Positions 43,990-52,590 are shown, counted from the stretch's first letter. The stretch is 64,000 bases of DNA from Paenibacillus yonginensis (GCF_001685395.1 NZ_CP014167.1:372001-436000); one strand, 5' to 3'. The notes: a model not told the origin generated them from the letters alone. Program-made: numbers and translations.

Positions 43990-45324
43990 ATGAATAAACG
44001 TTCTGTTTGGGCCTGGATCATGTATGACTTTGCCAATTCGGCTTATGCCACGACGGTCTTGGCGGTGGTTCTGCCTATCTTTTATAGTCAGGTAGCGGCA
44101 GCTACGCTGGACTCGCAGACAGCATCCTCTTATTTGGGTTACACCCACTCCGTAGGAATGCTGTTTGTAGCTTTGCTTGCGCCGATTCTGGGCGCGGCTG
44201 CAGACCGGTCAGGGAAGAAAGGGAATTTCCTCAGAACCTTCTCTCTGCTTGGAATGGCAGCAACGCTGGGATTTGTTTTTATCGGAGAAGGGGACTGGCT
44301 GGCGGCTTCGACCCTGCTGGTCTTATCGACGATTGGATTTGCAGGCGCCAACACGTTCTATGATGCGCTGCTGCCTGATTTGGTTCCCTCCGGCAAAAGG
44401 GAATATGTCTCCTCGCAAGGCTACGCTTACGGTTACATTGGGGGAGGCCTGCTGCTGGCAGTGAATCTGTTGATGATTCAGCAGCCGGAATGGTTTGGAC
44501 TGCCGGATACACTGGCAGGAACCCGGCTGGCTTTTGCTAGCGTAGCCGTGTGGTGGCTGGTCTTCTCAATCCCTATATTCCGGGTTAGCAGCAAGCCGGG
44601 GAATCCATCTTCGGCAAATGGCGGAGCCGGGAATGGGAGAGAGGCAAGGAGCGGCTTTGCCGGGCTGGTCAAGACCTTCCGTGAGCTAGCCCGTTATCCG
44701 GAGCTGCTGAAATTCATGGCCGCCTTCTGGTTCTTCAACGACGGGATCAACACGATTATTTTGATGGCAACTATATATGGTACGAGTATTGGGATTGGCT
44801 CCAGTGACCTGATCCTTGCTTTGTTAATCACGCAATTTGTCGGCTTCCCTTGCACACTGCTGCTGGGGAAGCTGGCCGAACGGTTCGGTGCGAAAAAGCT
44901 GCTTTATTTATCACTGGCCTGCTATGTGCTTATCGTAGGGTTGGGTTATTTCATGACCAGCGCCCTTCACTTTTACCTTCTGGCGGGCATGGTCGGACTT
45001 GTTCAGGGCGGCAGCCAATCGCTGGCCCGATCCTTGTTCAGTGAATTAATGCCGGCCAAGCGGACGGGTGAATTTTTTGGGTTTGTGAATGTAACTGGCA
45101 AATTCTCTTCGATATTTGGGCCGTTTGTCTTCGGATTAGTTGGACAAATTACGGGGTCTACCCGCTGGGGCATTTTGTCCCTGCTTGCTTTCTTTGTGAT
45201 TGGAATGGCGCTTATGGCCTGGTCCGATATGGAGAAAGGGCGGAGGGAAGCCCAGGAGGATGGTCACTCGGAAGCGGGCTTTTTCCCTCAAAATGCCGTT
45301 CCGCTGCCGGAGACAATCGGTTAG
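43990..45324 (+). CDS. MFS transporter, UMF1/Atg22-like
   Basis: Permease of 444 residues from the ATG at 43990 (AAAAGGGG upstream). The family start WAWIMYDFANSAYATTVLAVVLPIFY is diagnostic of UMF1-type MFS proteins related to fungal Atg22, which export amino acids from vacuoles; bacterial substrates are unknown. About 12 hydrophobic segments; PILGAAADRSGKKG is motif A-like. A hairpin follows, then the flavodoxin gene with its own promoter. Confidence 0.87.
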   Translation: MNKRSVWAWIMYDFANSAYATTVLAVVLPIFYSQVAAATLDSQTASSYLGYTHSVGMLFVALLAPILGAAADRSGKKGNFLRTFSLLGMAATLGFVFIGEGDWLAASTLLVLSTIGFAGANTFYDALLPDLVPSGKREYVSSQGYAYGYIGGGLLLAVNLLMIQQPEWFGLPDTLAGTRLAFASVAVWWLVFSIPIFRVSSKPGNPSSANGGAGNGREARSGFAGLVKTFRELARYPELLKFMAAFWFFNDGINTIILMATIYGTSIGIGSSDLILALLITQFVGFPCTLLLGKLAERFGAKKLLYLSLACYVLIVGLGYFMTSALHFYLLAGMVGLVQGGSQSLARSLFSELMPAKRTGEFFGFVNVTGKFSSIFGPFVFGLVGQITGSTRWGILSLLAFFVIGMALMAWSDMEKGRREAQEDGHSEAGFFPQNAVPLPETIG

Positions 45325-45347
45325 AGATCATGAAGGGAGCAGAGTTA

Positions 45348-45377
45348 ACCCCTTTGCCGGGCAGGCGGCGAAGGGGT
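45348..45377 (+). terminator. Hairpin after the UMF1 transporter
   Basis: ACCCCTTTGCCG and CGGCGAAGGGGT, 12-bp arms with one G-U pair. There is no T tract, so termination is uncertain. Confidence 0.5.
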
Positions 45378-45411
45378 GCTGGGCCTTACAGGGGAATACT
45401 CCTTTTTATAT

Positions 45412-45441
45412 TTGACGATGAGAATCATTATCAATTATACT
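45412..45441 (+). promoter_or_regulatory. Promoter of the flavodoxin gene with embedded Fur box
   Basis: TTGACG (45412-45417), 18-nt spacer, TATACT (45436-45441). The spacer contains a Fur site, TGAGAAT-C-ATTATCA (45419-45433), one mismatch from the 7-1-7 consensus, so iron-bound Fur would exclude polymerase. Confidence 0.85.
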
Positions 45442-45482
45442 CGGATTAAGGGTTGGTTATTTGTAAAAGGGAGATGTTCGAA

Positions 45483-45935
45483 GTGAGCAAAATCCTTATC
45501 GTCTATGCCAGTTTAACAGGCAATACGGAAGAGATTGCCGAGTTGATCGCGGAGGGCATCCAAGCCGCCGGATCAGAAGTGGTTCTGAAAATGGTGGATG
45601 AATGCAGTGCAGTTGAACTGCTGAAATATGATGCTTTTATGTTGGGGGCTTATACATGGGGAGGAGGGGAGCTTCCGGATGAATTTCTGGATTTCGTAGA
45701 GGAGCTGGAGGAGCTTGACCTCCAAGGGAGACCTGCGGCGGTGTTCGGCAGCGGGGATACAGGCTACCCAATTTACTGCGGGGCGGTTGATGAGCTGGAG
45801 GATAGGCTCAAAGCATGGGGAGCAGCGCTTGTTCAGGGCGGGCTGAAGATAGAATACGGCCCGAGCCAGGAAGAGAAAGGGAAATGCCGGGATTTTGGCC
45901 GGACCTTTGTCCAAAGCCTGGACATCGTTACCTGA
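45483..45935 (+). CDS. Flavodoxin
   Basis: Small FMN electron carrier of 150 residues. The GTG at 45483 (SKILIVYASLTGNTEEIAE) is 9 nt after AAAGGGAG; the ATG at 45474 is too close to that site. The phosphate loop SLTGNTEE, the FMN-ring loops (LGAYTWGGGELPDEF; FGSGDTGYPIYCGAVD) and the short-chain length mark a classical flavodoxin. The Fur box in the promoter indicates synthesis under iron starvation, when it replaces ferredoxin. Confidence 0.94.
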   Translation: MSKILIVYASLTGNTEEIAELIAEGIQAAGSEVVLKMVDECSAVELLKYDAFMLGAYTWGGGELPDEFLDFVEELEELDLQGRPAAVFGSGDTGYPIYCGAVDELEDRLKAWGAALVQGGLKIEYGPSQEEKGKCRDFGRTFVQSLDIVT

Positions 45936-45944
45936 TGATAACGT

Positions 45945-46034
45945 TGACCCTATTATGAACTGGAGGCATGGCCACGTTCCTGTTCACCTATAAGGCTGGA
46001 AGAAACCGGCACGTGTTGTTCATAGAGGGGGTCA
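45945..46034. repeat. Imperfect long inverted repeat downstream of the flavodoxin gene
   Basis: Left blocks TGACCC, TATGAAC and CACGT are met in reverse order by ACGTG, GTTCATA and GGGGTCA within 90 bp. It may fold as a branched stem-loop ending the flavodoxin message; no T tract is seen. Confidence 0.4.
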
Positions 46035-46049
46035 TAGAATAGAAAGGGC

Positions 46050-46081
46050 AAAAAAGCATGAGGGCGTTATTCCTCATGCTT
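46050..46081 (-). terminator. Terminator of the alpha/beta hydrolase at 46.2 kb
   Basis: AAGCATGAGG and CCTCATGCTT around GCGTTATT, followed on the minus strand by six T. Confidence 0.85.
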
Positions 46082-46085
46082 ACTG

Positions 46086-46165
46086 AATTGCCTTATTAAA
46101 TTGCTTTATTGAATCTGTCTTAATGACTCGGCTTTAATTGGGTTAGCTTTTGTCGGCTTTAATCG
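46086..46165. repeat. Degenerate short tandem repeat
   Basis: About six imperfect units of 12-15 bp with the theme TTGCTTTATTGA / CGGCTTTAATTG between the hydrolase stop and its terminator. Only the units' CTTTAAT core is well kept. Confidence 0.35.
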
Positions 46166-46183
46166 GATAACTTCATCGGCTCA

Positions 46184-47008
46184 TTAACCAACAGGTAAAA
46201 TCTCTGCCAGAGCTGCTGCCCATTCCTCCGGCATATCAAAAAAGGAAAGGTGATGGCCGGGCAGAACGGCGGGTTCGGAGCCTAAGGCTTCCGCCAGCAC
46301 CTTGGCGGTTTGGCCGCAGTACAAATCGTTGTCCAGCGTCAGCCGTCCGGCCGCCAACCTAAGCGGGACCCCGCTGGCGAGCAGCAGCTCGGCACTTGGC
46401 TTGTAGTGAACCAGCGGCGTCAGTTCATGGTTCACGTAAAAAGCCGCATTCCCGGCAAGGCGGTCCTTGTACGCCTGCGGGATCCGGCTTTGCGCCTGCG
46501 GCGGCAGCTTCAGCGACAAGGACAGCATAAACATCGCTTCGCTGACTCCATGGATTTCCGCGGTCCGCGAGACGCCGCCGAAGAAATACCGCCATCTTTT
46601 GCTGTCCGGCAGCAGCCGGATGACCGGCGGTTCATGAATGACGGCGGCCTTCATGGCCTGCGGCTGGCTTTTGATCATTTCCAGGGCAATAACGCCGCCG
46701 TCGCCGCTGGCGAATACAAGCGCGGCATCGTGCCCGGCTGCCTGCAGTACGGCCACGGCATCCCGCGCCTGCCGGCCGATATCAAAGCGGTCCGGGTCAC
46801 GCCGGGTGCTTCGGGAATGACCTCTGCGGTCATAAGTGATCACCTGGTAATGCTTGGCGAGCAGGGGGGCGACAGCCTCATAACAGCCGGCATCCCCTTC
46901 GCTGGGAATTAGGAGCAGCGGTTGTCCACCGCCGCGAATTTCATAATATAGCGTATCGCCTTCAGTAGTTACATATCCGGTTATTGGAGACGTAAAGGGA
47001 TTGTCCAT
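46184..47008 (-). CDS. Alpha/beta hydrolase with unusual nucleophile elbow
   Basis: Predicted hydrolase of 274 residues from the ATG at 47008 (AAAGGAG upstream). The fold is clear: GGGQPLLLIPSEGD, the YDRRGHSRS block typical of ester and halide hydrolases, and a C-terminal His in LPGHHLSFFDMP. Where GxSxG is expected the sequence is FASGDGGVIALEM, putting Asp (or no Ser) at the nucleophile place. An Asp nucleophile would point to dehalogenase or epoxide-hydrolase chemistry; the alternative is a shifted or inactive site. Single gene with its own terminator. Confidence 0.8.
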   Translation of the reverse strand: MDNPFTSPITGYVTTEGDTLYYEIRGGGQPLLLIPSEGDAGCYEAVAPLLAKHYQVITYDRRGHSRSTRRDPDRFDIGRQARDAVAVLQAAGHDAALVFASGDGGVIALEMIKSQPQAMKAAVIHEPPVIRLLPDSKRWRYFFGGVSRTAEIHGVSEAMFMLSLSLKLPPQAQSRIPQAYKDRLAGNAAFYVNHELTPLVHYKPSAELLLASGVPLRLAAGRLTLDNDLYCGQTAKVLAEALGSEPAVLPGHHLSFFDMPEEWAAALAEILPVG

Positions 47009-47087
47009 TTTCAGCAAAACTCCTTTTAGACAGGATGGCAATGCCGTTTTCTAGCGGCTGTTCGATTATCCATTATGACTTATTTTG

Positions 47088-47125
47088 AACAAATAAACAC
47101 CCCCGGCGGGTTCAGCCAAGGGTGT
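47088..47125 (-). terminator. Terminator of the sugar ABC operon
   Basis: Minus-strand ACACCC and GGGTGT arms around a GC-rich loop, followed by TTATTTGTT. Confidence 0.5.
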
Positions 47126-47157
47126 GCGGTGTGCAGAGCGGCGTCTTTGCAAGCCTC

Positions 47158-47985
47158 TTATTTGACGGCTCCTTGCGTAACCCCGTTAATAATCCATTTC
47201 TGCGCGAATACGTACACCAGGATCATCGGCAGCATGGCGAGCAGGTAAGAAGCGAAAGCCAGGTTGAATTCGGTGTTGAACTGACCCTGGAAAATGTACT
47301 GCACCAGCGGCAGGGTATACATGCTCTGATCGCTGATAATCACGAGAGGAAGCAGGAAGTCATTGTATGTGGACAGGCAGATCAAAATGCCTACAGTGGC
47401 GTTGATCGGCATCATCAGCGGGAAAATGATCCGCCAGAACGTGCCCCACGTCGAGGCCCCGTCTACCCGGGCTGCTTCCTCCAGCGCCGTCGGAATGGAG
47501 CGGATGTAGCCCACGTAAACAAACACGTTAAAGGCCAGCCCGTAAACCGTATGCAGAATCGTCAGTCCGACCAGGTTGGTCATGCCCATGGCAGAGGTCA
47601 ATTTGACGATCGGCAGCATGATGATCGGGAACGGAATAAACATCGCGCTGATGAAATAGAAATACAACCCTTTAAAGAATTTGTGGTTCATGTTACGCGC
47701 AATCGCGTAAGCGACGAGGGAGTTGGTGAGCAGCGTCAGCACGGCGGTTGCCAGGGTCACAAAAGCGCTGTTGCCGAATGCGCGGAAGAAATTCGTCATG
47801 CGGATCGCTTCCGTGAAATTTTCAAACCGCCAATGTGTCGGCAGGCCAAACACCGAGGTCAGCATATCCTGCTGATTTTTCAGCGAAATCGTAATGGCCA
47901 TATACAAAGGGAACAGGATAAACAGCGTCCCCAGCGCAATGAATATCGTAACCGTCCAGTTGGTTTTTCCCCGAACCTTCATCAC
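47158..47985 (-). CDS. Carbohydrate ABC transporter permease (CUT1, MalG type)
   Basis: Second permease of a sugar importer, 275 residues with six helices. The EAA loop EEAARVDGASTWGTFWRIIFP contacts the ATPase, and the N-terminus (VTIFIALGTLFILFPLYMAITISLKNQQDM) and the C-terminal KWIINGVTQGAVK are typical of MalG-like CUT1 proteins. It overlaps the preceding permease by 4 bp. No ATPase is in the operon, so a shared MsmX-type ATPase is expected. Confidence 0.92.
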   Translation of the reverse strand: MMKVRGKTNWTVTIFIALGTLFILFPLYMAITISLKNQQDMLTSVFGLPTHWRFENFTEAIRMTNFFRAFGNSAFVTLATAVLTLLTNSLVAYAIARNMNHKFFKGLYFYFISAMFIPFPIIMLPIVKLTSAMGMTNLVGLTILHTVYGLAFNVFVYVGYIRSIPTALEEAARVDGASTWGTFWRIIFPLMMPINATVGILICLSTYNDFLLPLVIISDQSMYTLPLVQYIFQGQFNTEFNLAFASYLLAMLPMILVYVFAQKWIINGVTQGAVK

Positions 47986-48848
47986 ATATCCGTCTCCCTT
48001 CTCTGCAAGAATCGGATTTGAATAATCGAAATCAGCGCAATCACGATAAAATAGATCACCGAGTTGGCTGATTGATAGGCGAATTCGCCGCCTTCAAAGC
48101 CGCCGGTGTAGATCAGGTGGGAGATCGACTGCGTAGCGCGTCCCGGCCCGCCGTTGGTCAAAGCGACGATCAGGTCGAACACCATCAGCGAGTTTTTCAT
48201 GGCCAGCACCATGTTGATGGTGAAGAAGGGCGCGATCATCGGGAAGGTGATTTTCCAAAACTCCTGCCATTTGCTTGCCCCGTCCAGATTGGAGGCTTCG
48301 TAGATATCGGTTGGAATGGTCTGCAGGCCGGACAGATACAGAATTGTGTTAAAAGCGATGCCCTGCCAGACGGCTACGAACGATACGCCGAGCCAGGCGA
48401 ATTTTTCATTCCCCAAAATATTGCCCGCCAGCGTGTCGCTGCCCAAATGGGCGCCCCAAATCGGAAATACGTTCGAGAACAAGTAGTTAAAAATATATCC
48501 GACGATCAGTACGCTCAGGATATTCGGCAGGAAATACACCGCCCGGAAGAAATTCCGCGCTTTGATGCTGGCGTTCAGACCCAGCGCGATGAGCAGGCTG
48601 ATGAGGTTGATAAAGATCGTGGCCACCACCGCAAATTTGAAGGTGAACCCGTAAGCATTCCAGACGTTGCTGTCCTGGAACAGGTAATAATAGTTTTTGA
48701 AGCCGATGAAATCATAATGATCCCCAAAGCCGTTCCAGTTGGTAAAGGAATAATAAACGCCCTGAAGGGCTGGAAAGGTATGAAATAAGAAAAAGAGAAC
48801 TACAGCCGGAATCGTCATCCAGTAAAACGCCGCGCGTCGTCTAGCCAT
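47982..48848 (-). CDS. Carbohydrate ABC transporter permease (CUT1, MalF type)
   Basis: First permease of the sugar importer, 288 residues with six helices. It has the family start AAFYWMTIPAVVLFFLFHTFPALQGVYYSFTNW and the EAA loop EASNLDGASKWQEFWKITFP. It lies 45 bp after the binding-protein gene and overlaps the next permease. The sugar is unknown. Confidence 0.92.
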   Translation of the reverse strand: MARRRAAFYWMTIPAVVLFFLFHTFPALQGVYYSFTNWNGFGDHYDFIGFKNYYYLFQDSNVWNAYGFTFKFAVVATIFINLISLLIALGLNASIKARNFFRAVYFLPNILSVLIVGYIFNYLFSNVFPIWGAHLGSDTLAGNILGNEKFAWLGVSFVAVWQGIAFNTILYLSGLQTIPTDIYEASNLDGASKWQEFWKITFPMIAPFFTINMVLAMKNSLMVFDLIVALTNGGPGRATQSISHLIYTGGFEGGEFAYQSANSVIYFIVIALISIIQIRFLQRRETDM

Positions 48849-48893
48849 CCTTCATCCTCCTTTTTGGTCTGCTTAGCGATAACGAGTAGCGGG

Positions 48894-50138
48894 TTATTGG
48901 GTCTGCCGCCGGTTGGCGACTTTGTCCCACTCCGTGTCCAAGGTGTTCAGGAACCAGTCGATATTATGATTTTGCAGGAATGACTGGGTAATGGAATTCA
49001 GTTGAACGGCCGCCGGAATGAAATGGTCCGCAAAGTCCACGAAACGGGACTGTTCAAAATACGGTTTAAGCTCCGCAACCGCCGGGTCGTCCTGATTGAC
49101 GCCTTCCACAGCGGCAAACGCGGTTTGCTCGTCGATGTATTGGCCGATATTTTCAGGCTGCAGCAGGAATTCTACGAATTTGGCCGCTTCCTCTTTATGT
49201 TTGGAGGACTGCGTAATGGCGAGCAGCGTATCCACGCCGGAGATCAGGTTGACTTTGTTCGGATCATTGCCGGTAGGAAAAGGGAAAAATCCCAGCTCCA
49301 GATCCGGGTTTGTTTTGCGGAGCTCGGGAATGGCCCAGGTTCCCTGGATGTACATGGCGGCTTCGCCGCGGGCGAAAGAGCGGTTGCCGTCGGCGTAGGT
49401 TTTGCCGAAATTGTCGCTGTGGCCGTAGTCCAGCAAAGCGAGCATTTTTTCCGCTACCTCCCGGAAATGCTCCTTAAAAGTGGTTTCGCCGGCCCGGCGG
49501 GCCTTGAAGAAATCGTTGCCCACAATATTCGGCCCGAGGGCGTTAAAGGAAAGGTTGGTCTGCCAATCGTCCTTATAGGTGAAATAAAAAGGAATGATCC
49601 CGGCAGCCTTCACGGCCTGGGCGGTTTGGATCAGCTCGTCCCACGTTTTGGGCACCTGCAGGTTCAGCTTGCGGAAAATTTCCTTGTTGTACATAATGCC
49701 GTTGGCATTGGTCGCGTAAGGGACCCCGGTGATGTCGGCCATTCCGGTTACATCGGTGATTTGTTTGACATAAGCAGGGTTTACTCGATCCAGCAAAGGC
49801 TGACCGGTCAGGTCTTCAAAGATGCCGCTTTGGGACAAAATGGAAAAGGTGTCCGTTGCGCCCATGCCGACGATGTCCGGTTCATCGTTTTTGACCACTC
49901 TTGTGAGTAAAACGGTTTCGGCATCCGGCGGATTTACCTGCGTTACTTCGATATTCGGATTCTCAGCGTTAAACTTGGCAACCAGCTTGTCGAAAGAATC
50001 TTTGGCCTCCGGCTTGTTCTGGAAAAATTCGATATGCACTTTGCCGTCCGCGGACGTTGTGCCGCCGCATGATGACAGCAGAGTGCCTGCCAGCAGGACA
50101 GCGGTGATGACGCTTACAGTTCTGCCGAACCTTCTCAT
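48894..50138 (-). CDS. Sugar-binding lipoprotein (family 1 solute-binding protein)
   Basis: Receptor of a CUT1 importer, 414 residues. The signal peptide ends in lipobox LSSC at about 21-24. The mature part has the bacterial family 1 fold: FNAENPNIEVTQVNPPD, GVPYATNANGIMYNKEIFRKL and GEAAMYIQGTWAIPEL. AGGAGGAAT precedes the ATG. There is no regulator, kinase or glycoside hydrolase beside the operon to reveal the sugar. Confidence 0.92.
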   Translation of the reverse strand: MRRFGRTVSVITAVLLAGTLLSSCGGTTSADGKVHIEFFQNKPEAKDSFDKLVAKFNAENPNIEVTQVNPPDAETVLLTRVVKNDEPDIVGMGATDTFSILSQSGIFEDLTGQPLLDRVNPAYVKQITDVTGMADITGVPYATNANGIMYNKEIFRKLNLQVPKTWDELIQTAQAVKAAGIIPFYFTYKDDWQTNLSFNALGPNIVGNDFFKARRAGETTFKEHFREVAEKMLALLDYGHSDNFGKTYADGNRSFARGEAAMYIQGTWAIPELRKTNPDLELGFFPFPTGNDPNKVNLISGVDTLLAITQSSKHKEEAAKFVEFLLQPENIGQYIDEQTAFAAVEGVNQDDPAVAELKPYFEQSRFVDFADHFIPAAVQLNSITQSFLQNHNIDWFLNTLDTEWDKVANRRQTQ

Positions 50139-50282
50139 TCTGCATTCCTCCTCATGTTTGCTTCAAAGCCCCTTACGAGATAAGGGTAAATCGGTAGGCT
50201 TGCTTGTTTATTACCCCCGCTTGTCCGAAGGAGAAACAAAGGTCGGTAAATTCCTTGTCCGCATCCGGAAGACAACAAGCCC

Positions 50283-50307
50283 AAAAACCGCACCAGGACT
50301 GGTGCGG
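50283..50307 (-). terminator. Terminator downstream of the MBL-fold pseudogene
   Basis: CCGCACCAG-GA-CTGGTGCGG, followed on the minus strand by five T. Confidence 0.75.
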
Positions 50308-50365
50308 CTGCTGTCAAATAAATTTGCTGTCTCGGGTTATTTATCCAAACGGGTAAACGGGGAGA

Positions 50366-50660
50366 TTACCTCATATCCGCCCATTCGCCGTCGCTGGGAA
50401 TGATAATCCGGTTCGTTATCTTCTTGCTGCTTAAACGGTCTTTCAGCTGTTCACGTGTAAGCAGGCAATGGTTGATGCTCTTCATATGAACGGCCATGAT
50501 TTGCGTGTAAGGCGCATAACCCGCCAGTTCGGCAATGTCTTGGTCCGTCATCGTAATCGGATCCCCTTCGAGGAAGCGCGCTCCGCCGGCATTAACGATC
50601 GTCATCCGGGGATTAAAGGCGTCAAGAGCGCTATGCGTTGCGGATAAGTTGTATTTTCAT
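50366..50660 (-). pseudogene. MBL-fold metallo-hydrolase remnant with internal deletion
   Basis: The ATG at 50660 has a perfect GGAGGT site and encodes MKIQLIRNA, the usual start of an MBL-fold hydrolase of about 250 residues, then stops at once (TAG, 50633-50631). In the next frame, the C-terminal 80-odd residues of the same family continue without a start (DAFNPRMTIVNAGGARFLEG ... AVHMKSINHCLLTREQL ... to 50366). The metal-binding HxHxDH middle is absent. An out-of-frame deletion of some 150 codons explains this, and the terminator is kept. The 79-residue frame starting at 50605 is unlikely to be functional. Confidence 0.75.
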
Positions 50661-50756
50661 TTGTTCTTTACCTCCATTAAACGAAAGGAATTCTGATACA
50701 ATAGAAAGGATAAGCATTCAGAGTTTTAACCCTGCAAAACAAGATAAGGCAAGGAG

Positions 50757-51686
50757 ATGAAAGAGTTGGCTGGACATACTGAACAAGCAGGACACGCAGG
50801 AAATGCGGGACAAGGCGAACAACTCTTGGGTTCGGTAAAGGGGACATCGGGCTTCCTGCTTCAGCGGGAGGAGCTAAAAGCGGATTGCGAGCAATGTTTT
50901 GGGTTATGCTGCGCGGCGCTGCCGTTTGCAGCTTCCGTTGATTTTGCGGCTGACAAGCCTGCCGGGCAGGCCTGCCGCCATCTGCAGGAGGATTTTCGGT
51001 GCGGCATCCACGGAAGCCTTCGAGAGCAGGGATATCGCGGCTGTACGGTTTATGATTGTTTCGGGGCCGGACAGAAGCTGTCCCAGGAGACGTTCGGTGG
51101 CGCAAGCTGGCGGGAGCATCCGGAGACCGGAAAGCTAATGCTTGAAGTGTTCCCCGTCATGTGGCAGCTTCATGAGCTTCTTTGGTATCTTGCCGAGGCT
51201 TTGACTCTGGGCGGTGCCTCCGCACTCCATGATCGGATAAAGGCCGCTTTGGAAGAAACCCGACGGCTGACAGCGCTCGGTGCAGATGAATTAGCCGGTT
51301 TGAATGTAAGTATACACCGCGGGGAAGTCGGCGCTTTGCTGCTGCAGGCCAGCGAGCTGGAGCGGAAAGAGAAAGCCCGGCAGCTGAGAAGCTCCGGTCG
51401 CAGAACGAAGAAAGCGGGGCGGGGAGCAGACTTGATAGGCGCGAGTCTCAGCGGAGCCGACCTAAGCTGCGCCAACTTGCGCGGGGCTTATTTGATCGCC
51501 GCTGATCTGCGGAAGGCGGACTTGAGGTCAGCCGATCTGATTGGCGCGGATTTCCGCGATGCTGATCTCCGCGGCGCGGATTTGACGGGCAGCTTGTTTG
51601 TGACCCAGGCGCAGATGAATGCGGCTAAAGGGAATATGGAGACGAAACTGCCCGCCGGTATTATCCGTCCGGCCCATTGGAGCTGA
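50757..51686 (+). CDS. Cys-rich (CxxC/YkgJ-like) and pentapeptide-repeat fusion protein
   Basis: Protein of 309 residues in two parts. Residues about 40-110 hold eight Cys (C44, C47, C51, C52, C73, C82, C96, C101) in a pattern like the YkgJ/CxxCxxCC metal-binding family (CEQCFGLCC ... FRCGIHGSL ... GCTVYDC). Residues about 222-285 form some ten pentapeptide repeats A(D/N)LxG (GADLIGASLSGADLSCANLR), a right-handed beta helix. A helical middle part links them. AAGGAG abuts the ATG, so a TTG at 50766 (9 nt away) may be the true start. It ends 1 bp from the convergent methyltransferase stop. The role is unknown; such proteins are recurrent in Paenibacillus-type genomes. Confidence 0.82.
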   Translation: MKELAGHTEQAGHAGNAGQGEQLLGSVKGTSGFLLQREELKADCEQCFGLCCAALPFAASVDFAADKPAGQACRHLQEDFRCGIHGSLREQGYRGCTVYDCFGAGQKLSQETFGGASWREHPETGKLMLEVFPVMWQLHELLWYLAEALTLGGASALHDRIKAALEETRRLTALGADELAGLNVSIHRGEVGALLLQASELERKEKARQLRSSGRRTKKAGRGADLIGASLSGADLSCANLRGAYLIAADLRKADLRSADLIGADFRDADLRGADLTGSLFVTQAQMNAAKGNMETKLPAGIIRPAHWS

Positions 51687-51687
51687 A

Positions 51688-52446
51688 TTAACGTTTGAAG
51701 GCTGATACCCGGATTCTCCGGTAATCCATCACCCAGCGGCCATCCTGGAACAGAAGCGGCCGGAGCTGCTCCTCCAGATCGGTTAAGATCCGTTCTCGTT
51801 GTTCAGTGGTCAGAACGCTTAGGATTCCATTAGCAAACACGTCCAACCATTTCCGGAAACCTTGCTCCCCATCTTCGAGCGGAGTAGGCCGTGCAAAGCA
51901 AAGGGCCAATTCAACGGTAAAGCCGTGTTTCTCCAGTAGAGACGTGTATTGGCCGATACTTGGGAAATACCAAGGCATTCGCAGCTTGCTGCCCAAACCG
52001 TGGGCTTCAAAGACCTGCGGCAAACCGCTGACAACGGAGGCAATATTGCCGTGTCCTCCGAATTCGCACACCAAGCGGCCGCCTGACCGAAGGCTGGAGG
52101 CCATAGAAGCGGCGGCGGCGTCCGCATCCTGAAGCCAGTGCAGGGCAGCATTGCTGAATATGGCGTCTGCGGGTTTGTCGTGTACATAATGCTGGGCATC
52201 GGCTTGGATAAAACGAAGCTGAGGATGTTTGGCTTGAGCGGCTCGAACCATCTCTGGAGAAACATCAATTCCCGTCACGTCGGCTCCGCTTTGTGCTATT
52301 AAGGCGGCCAGATCTCCTGTGCCGCTGCCCCAATCCAGAATCCGTTCTCCCGGCTGCGGCTGCAGGAGCCCGATCAGGGATTCTCCGAACTGCGACACAA
52401 AAGACATGGATGAATCGTAGGTACCCGAATTCCACTGCTGATTCAT
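51688..52446 (-). CDS. Class I SAM-dependent methyltransferase
   Basis: Methyltransferase of 252 residues. SAM-binding motif I is ILDWGSGTGDLAALI (about 36-50), then DVTGIDVSPEMV (acidic residue of motif II), the ADAQHYV region, and DAIFSNAALHWLQDADAA as in trans-aconitate methyltransferase-like enzymes. The substrate is probably a small carboxylate or metabolite. GGAGG stands upstream of the ATG. It has no operon partners. Confidence 0.87.
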   Translation of the reverse strand: MNQQWNSGTYDSSMSFVSQFGESLIGLLQPQPGERILDWGSGTGDLAALIAQSGADVTGIDVSPEMVRAAQAKHPQLRFIQADAQHYVHDKPADAIFSNAALHWLQDADAAAASMASSLRSGGRLVCEFGGHGNIASVVSGLPQVFEAHGLGSKLRMPWYFPSIGQYTSLLEKHGFTVELALCFARPTPLEDGEQGFRKWLDVFANGILSVLTTEQRERILTDLEEQLRPLLFQDGRWVMDYRRIRVSAFKR

Positions 52447-52556
52447 AGTTCACCCTCCTTAGGAGATATACAGGTTTGAATTCATTTTACGTCTGGTTTC
52501 GTTATTAGGGAAATATATAAACTGCATAACAGTAATTGATTTAACCTATAAGTTTA

Positions 52557-52590
52557 CAAAAAGAGTCCCTCTGCCACGCAGACAGAGGGA
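52557..52590 (-). terminator. Terminator of bdhA
   Basis: TCCCTCTG and CAGAGGGA arms, followed on the minus strand by CTCTTTTTG. Confidence 0.78.

Noticed and set aside
47122-48021. 299-codon plus-strand frame over the sugar permeases
   Set aside because: Shadow of two permeases that carry EAA loops; Arg/His/Gln-rich composition.
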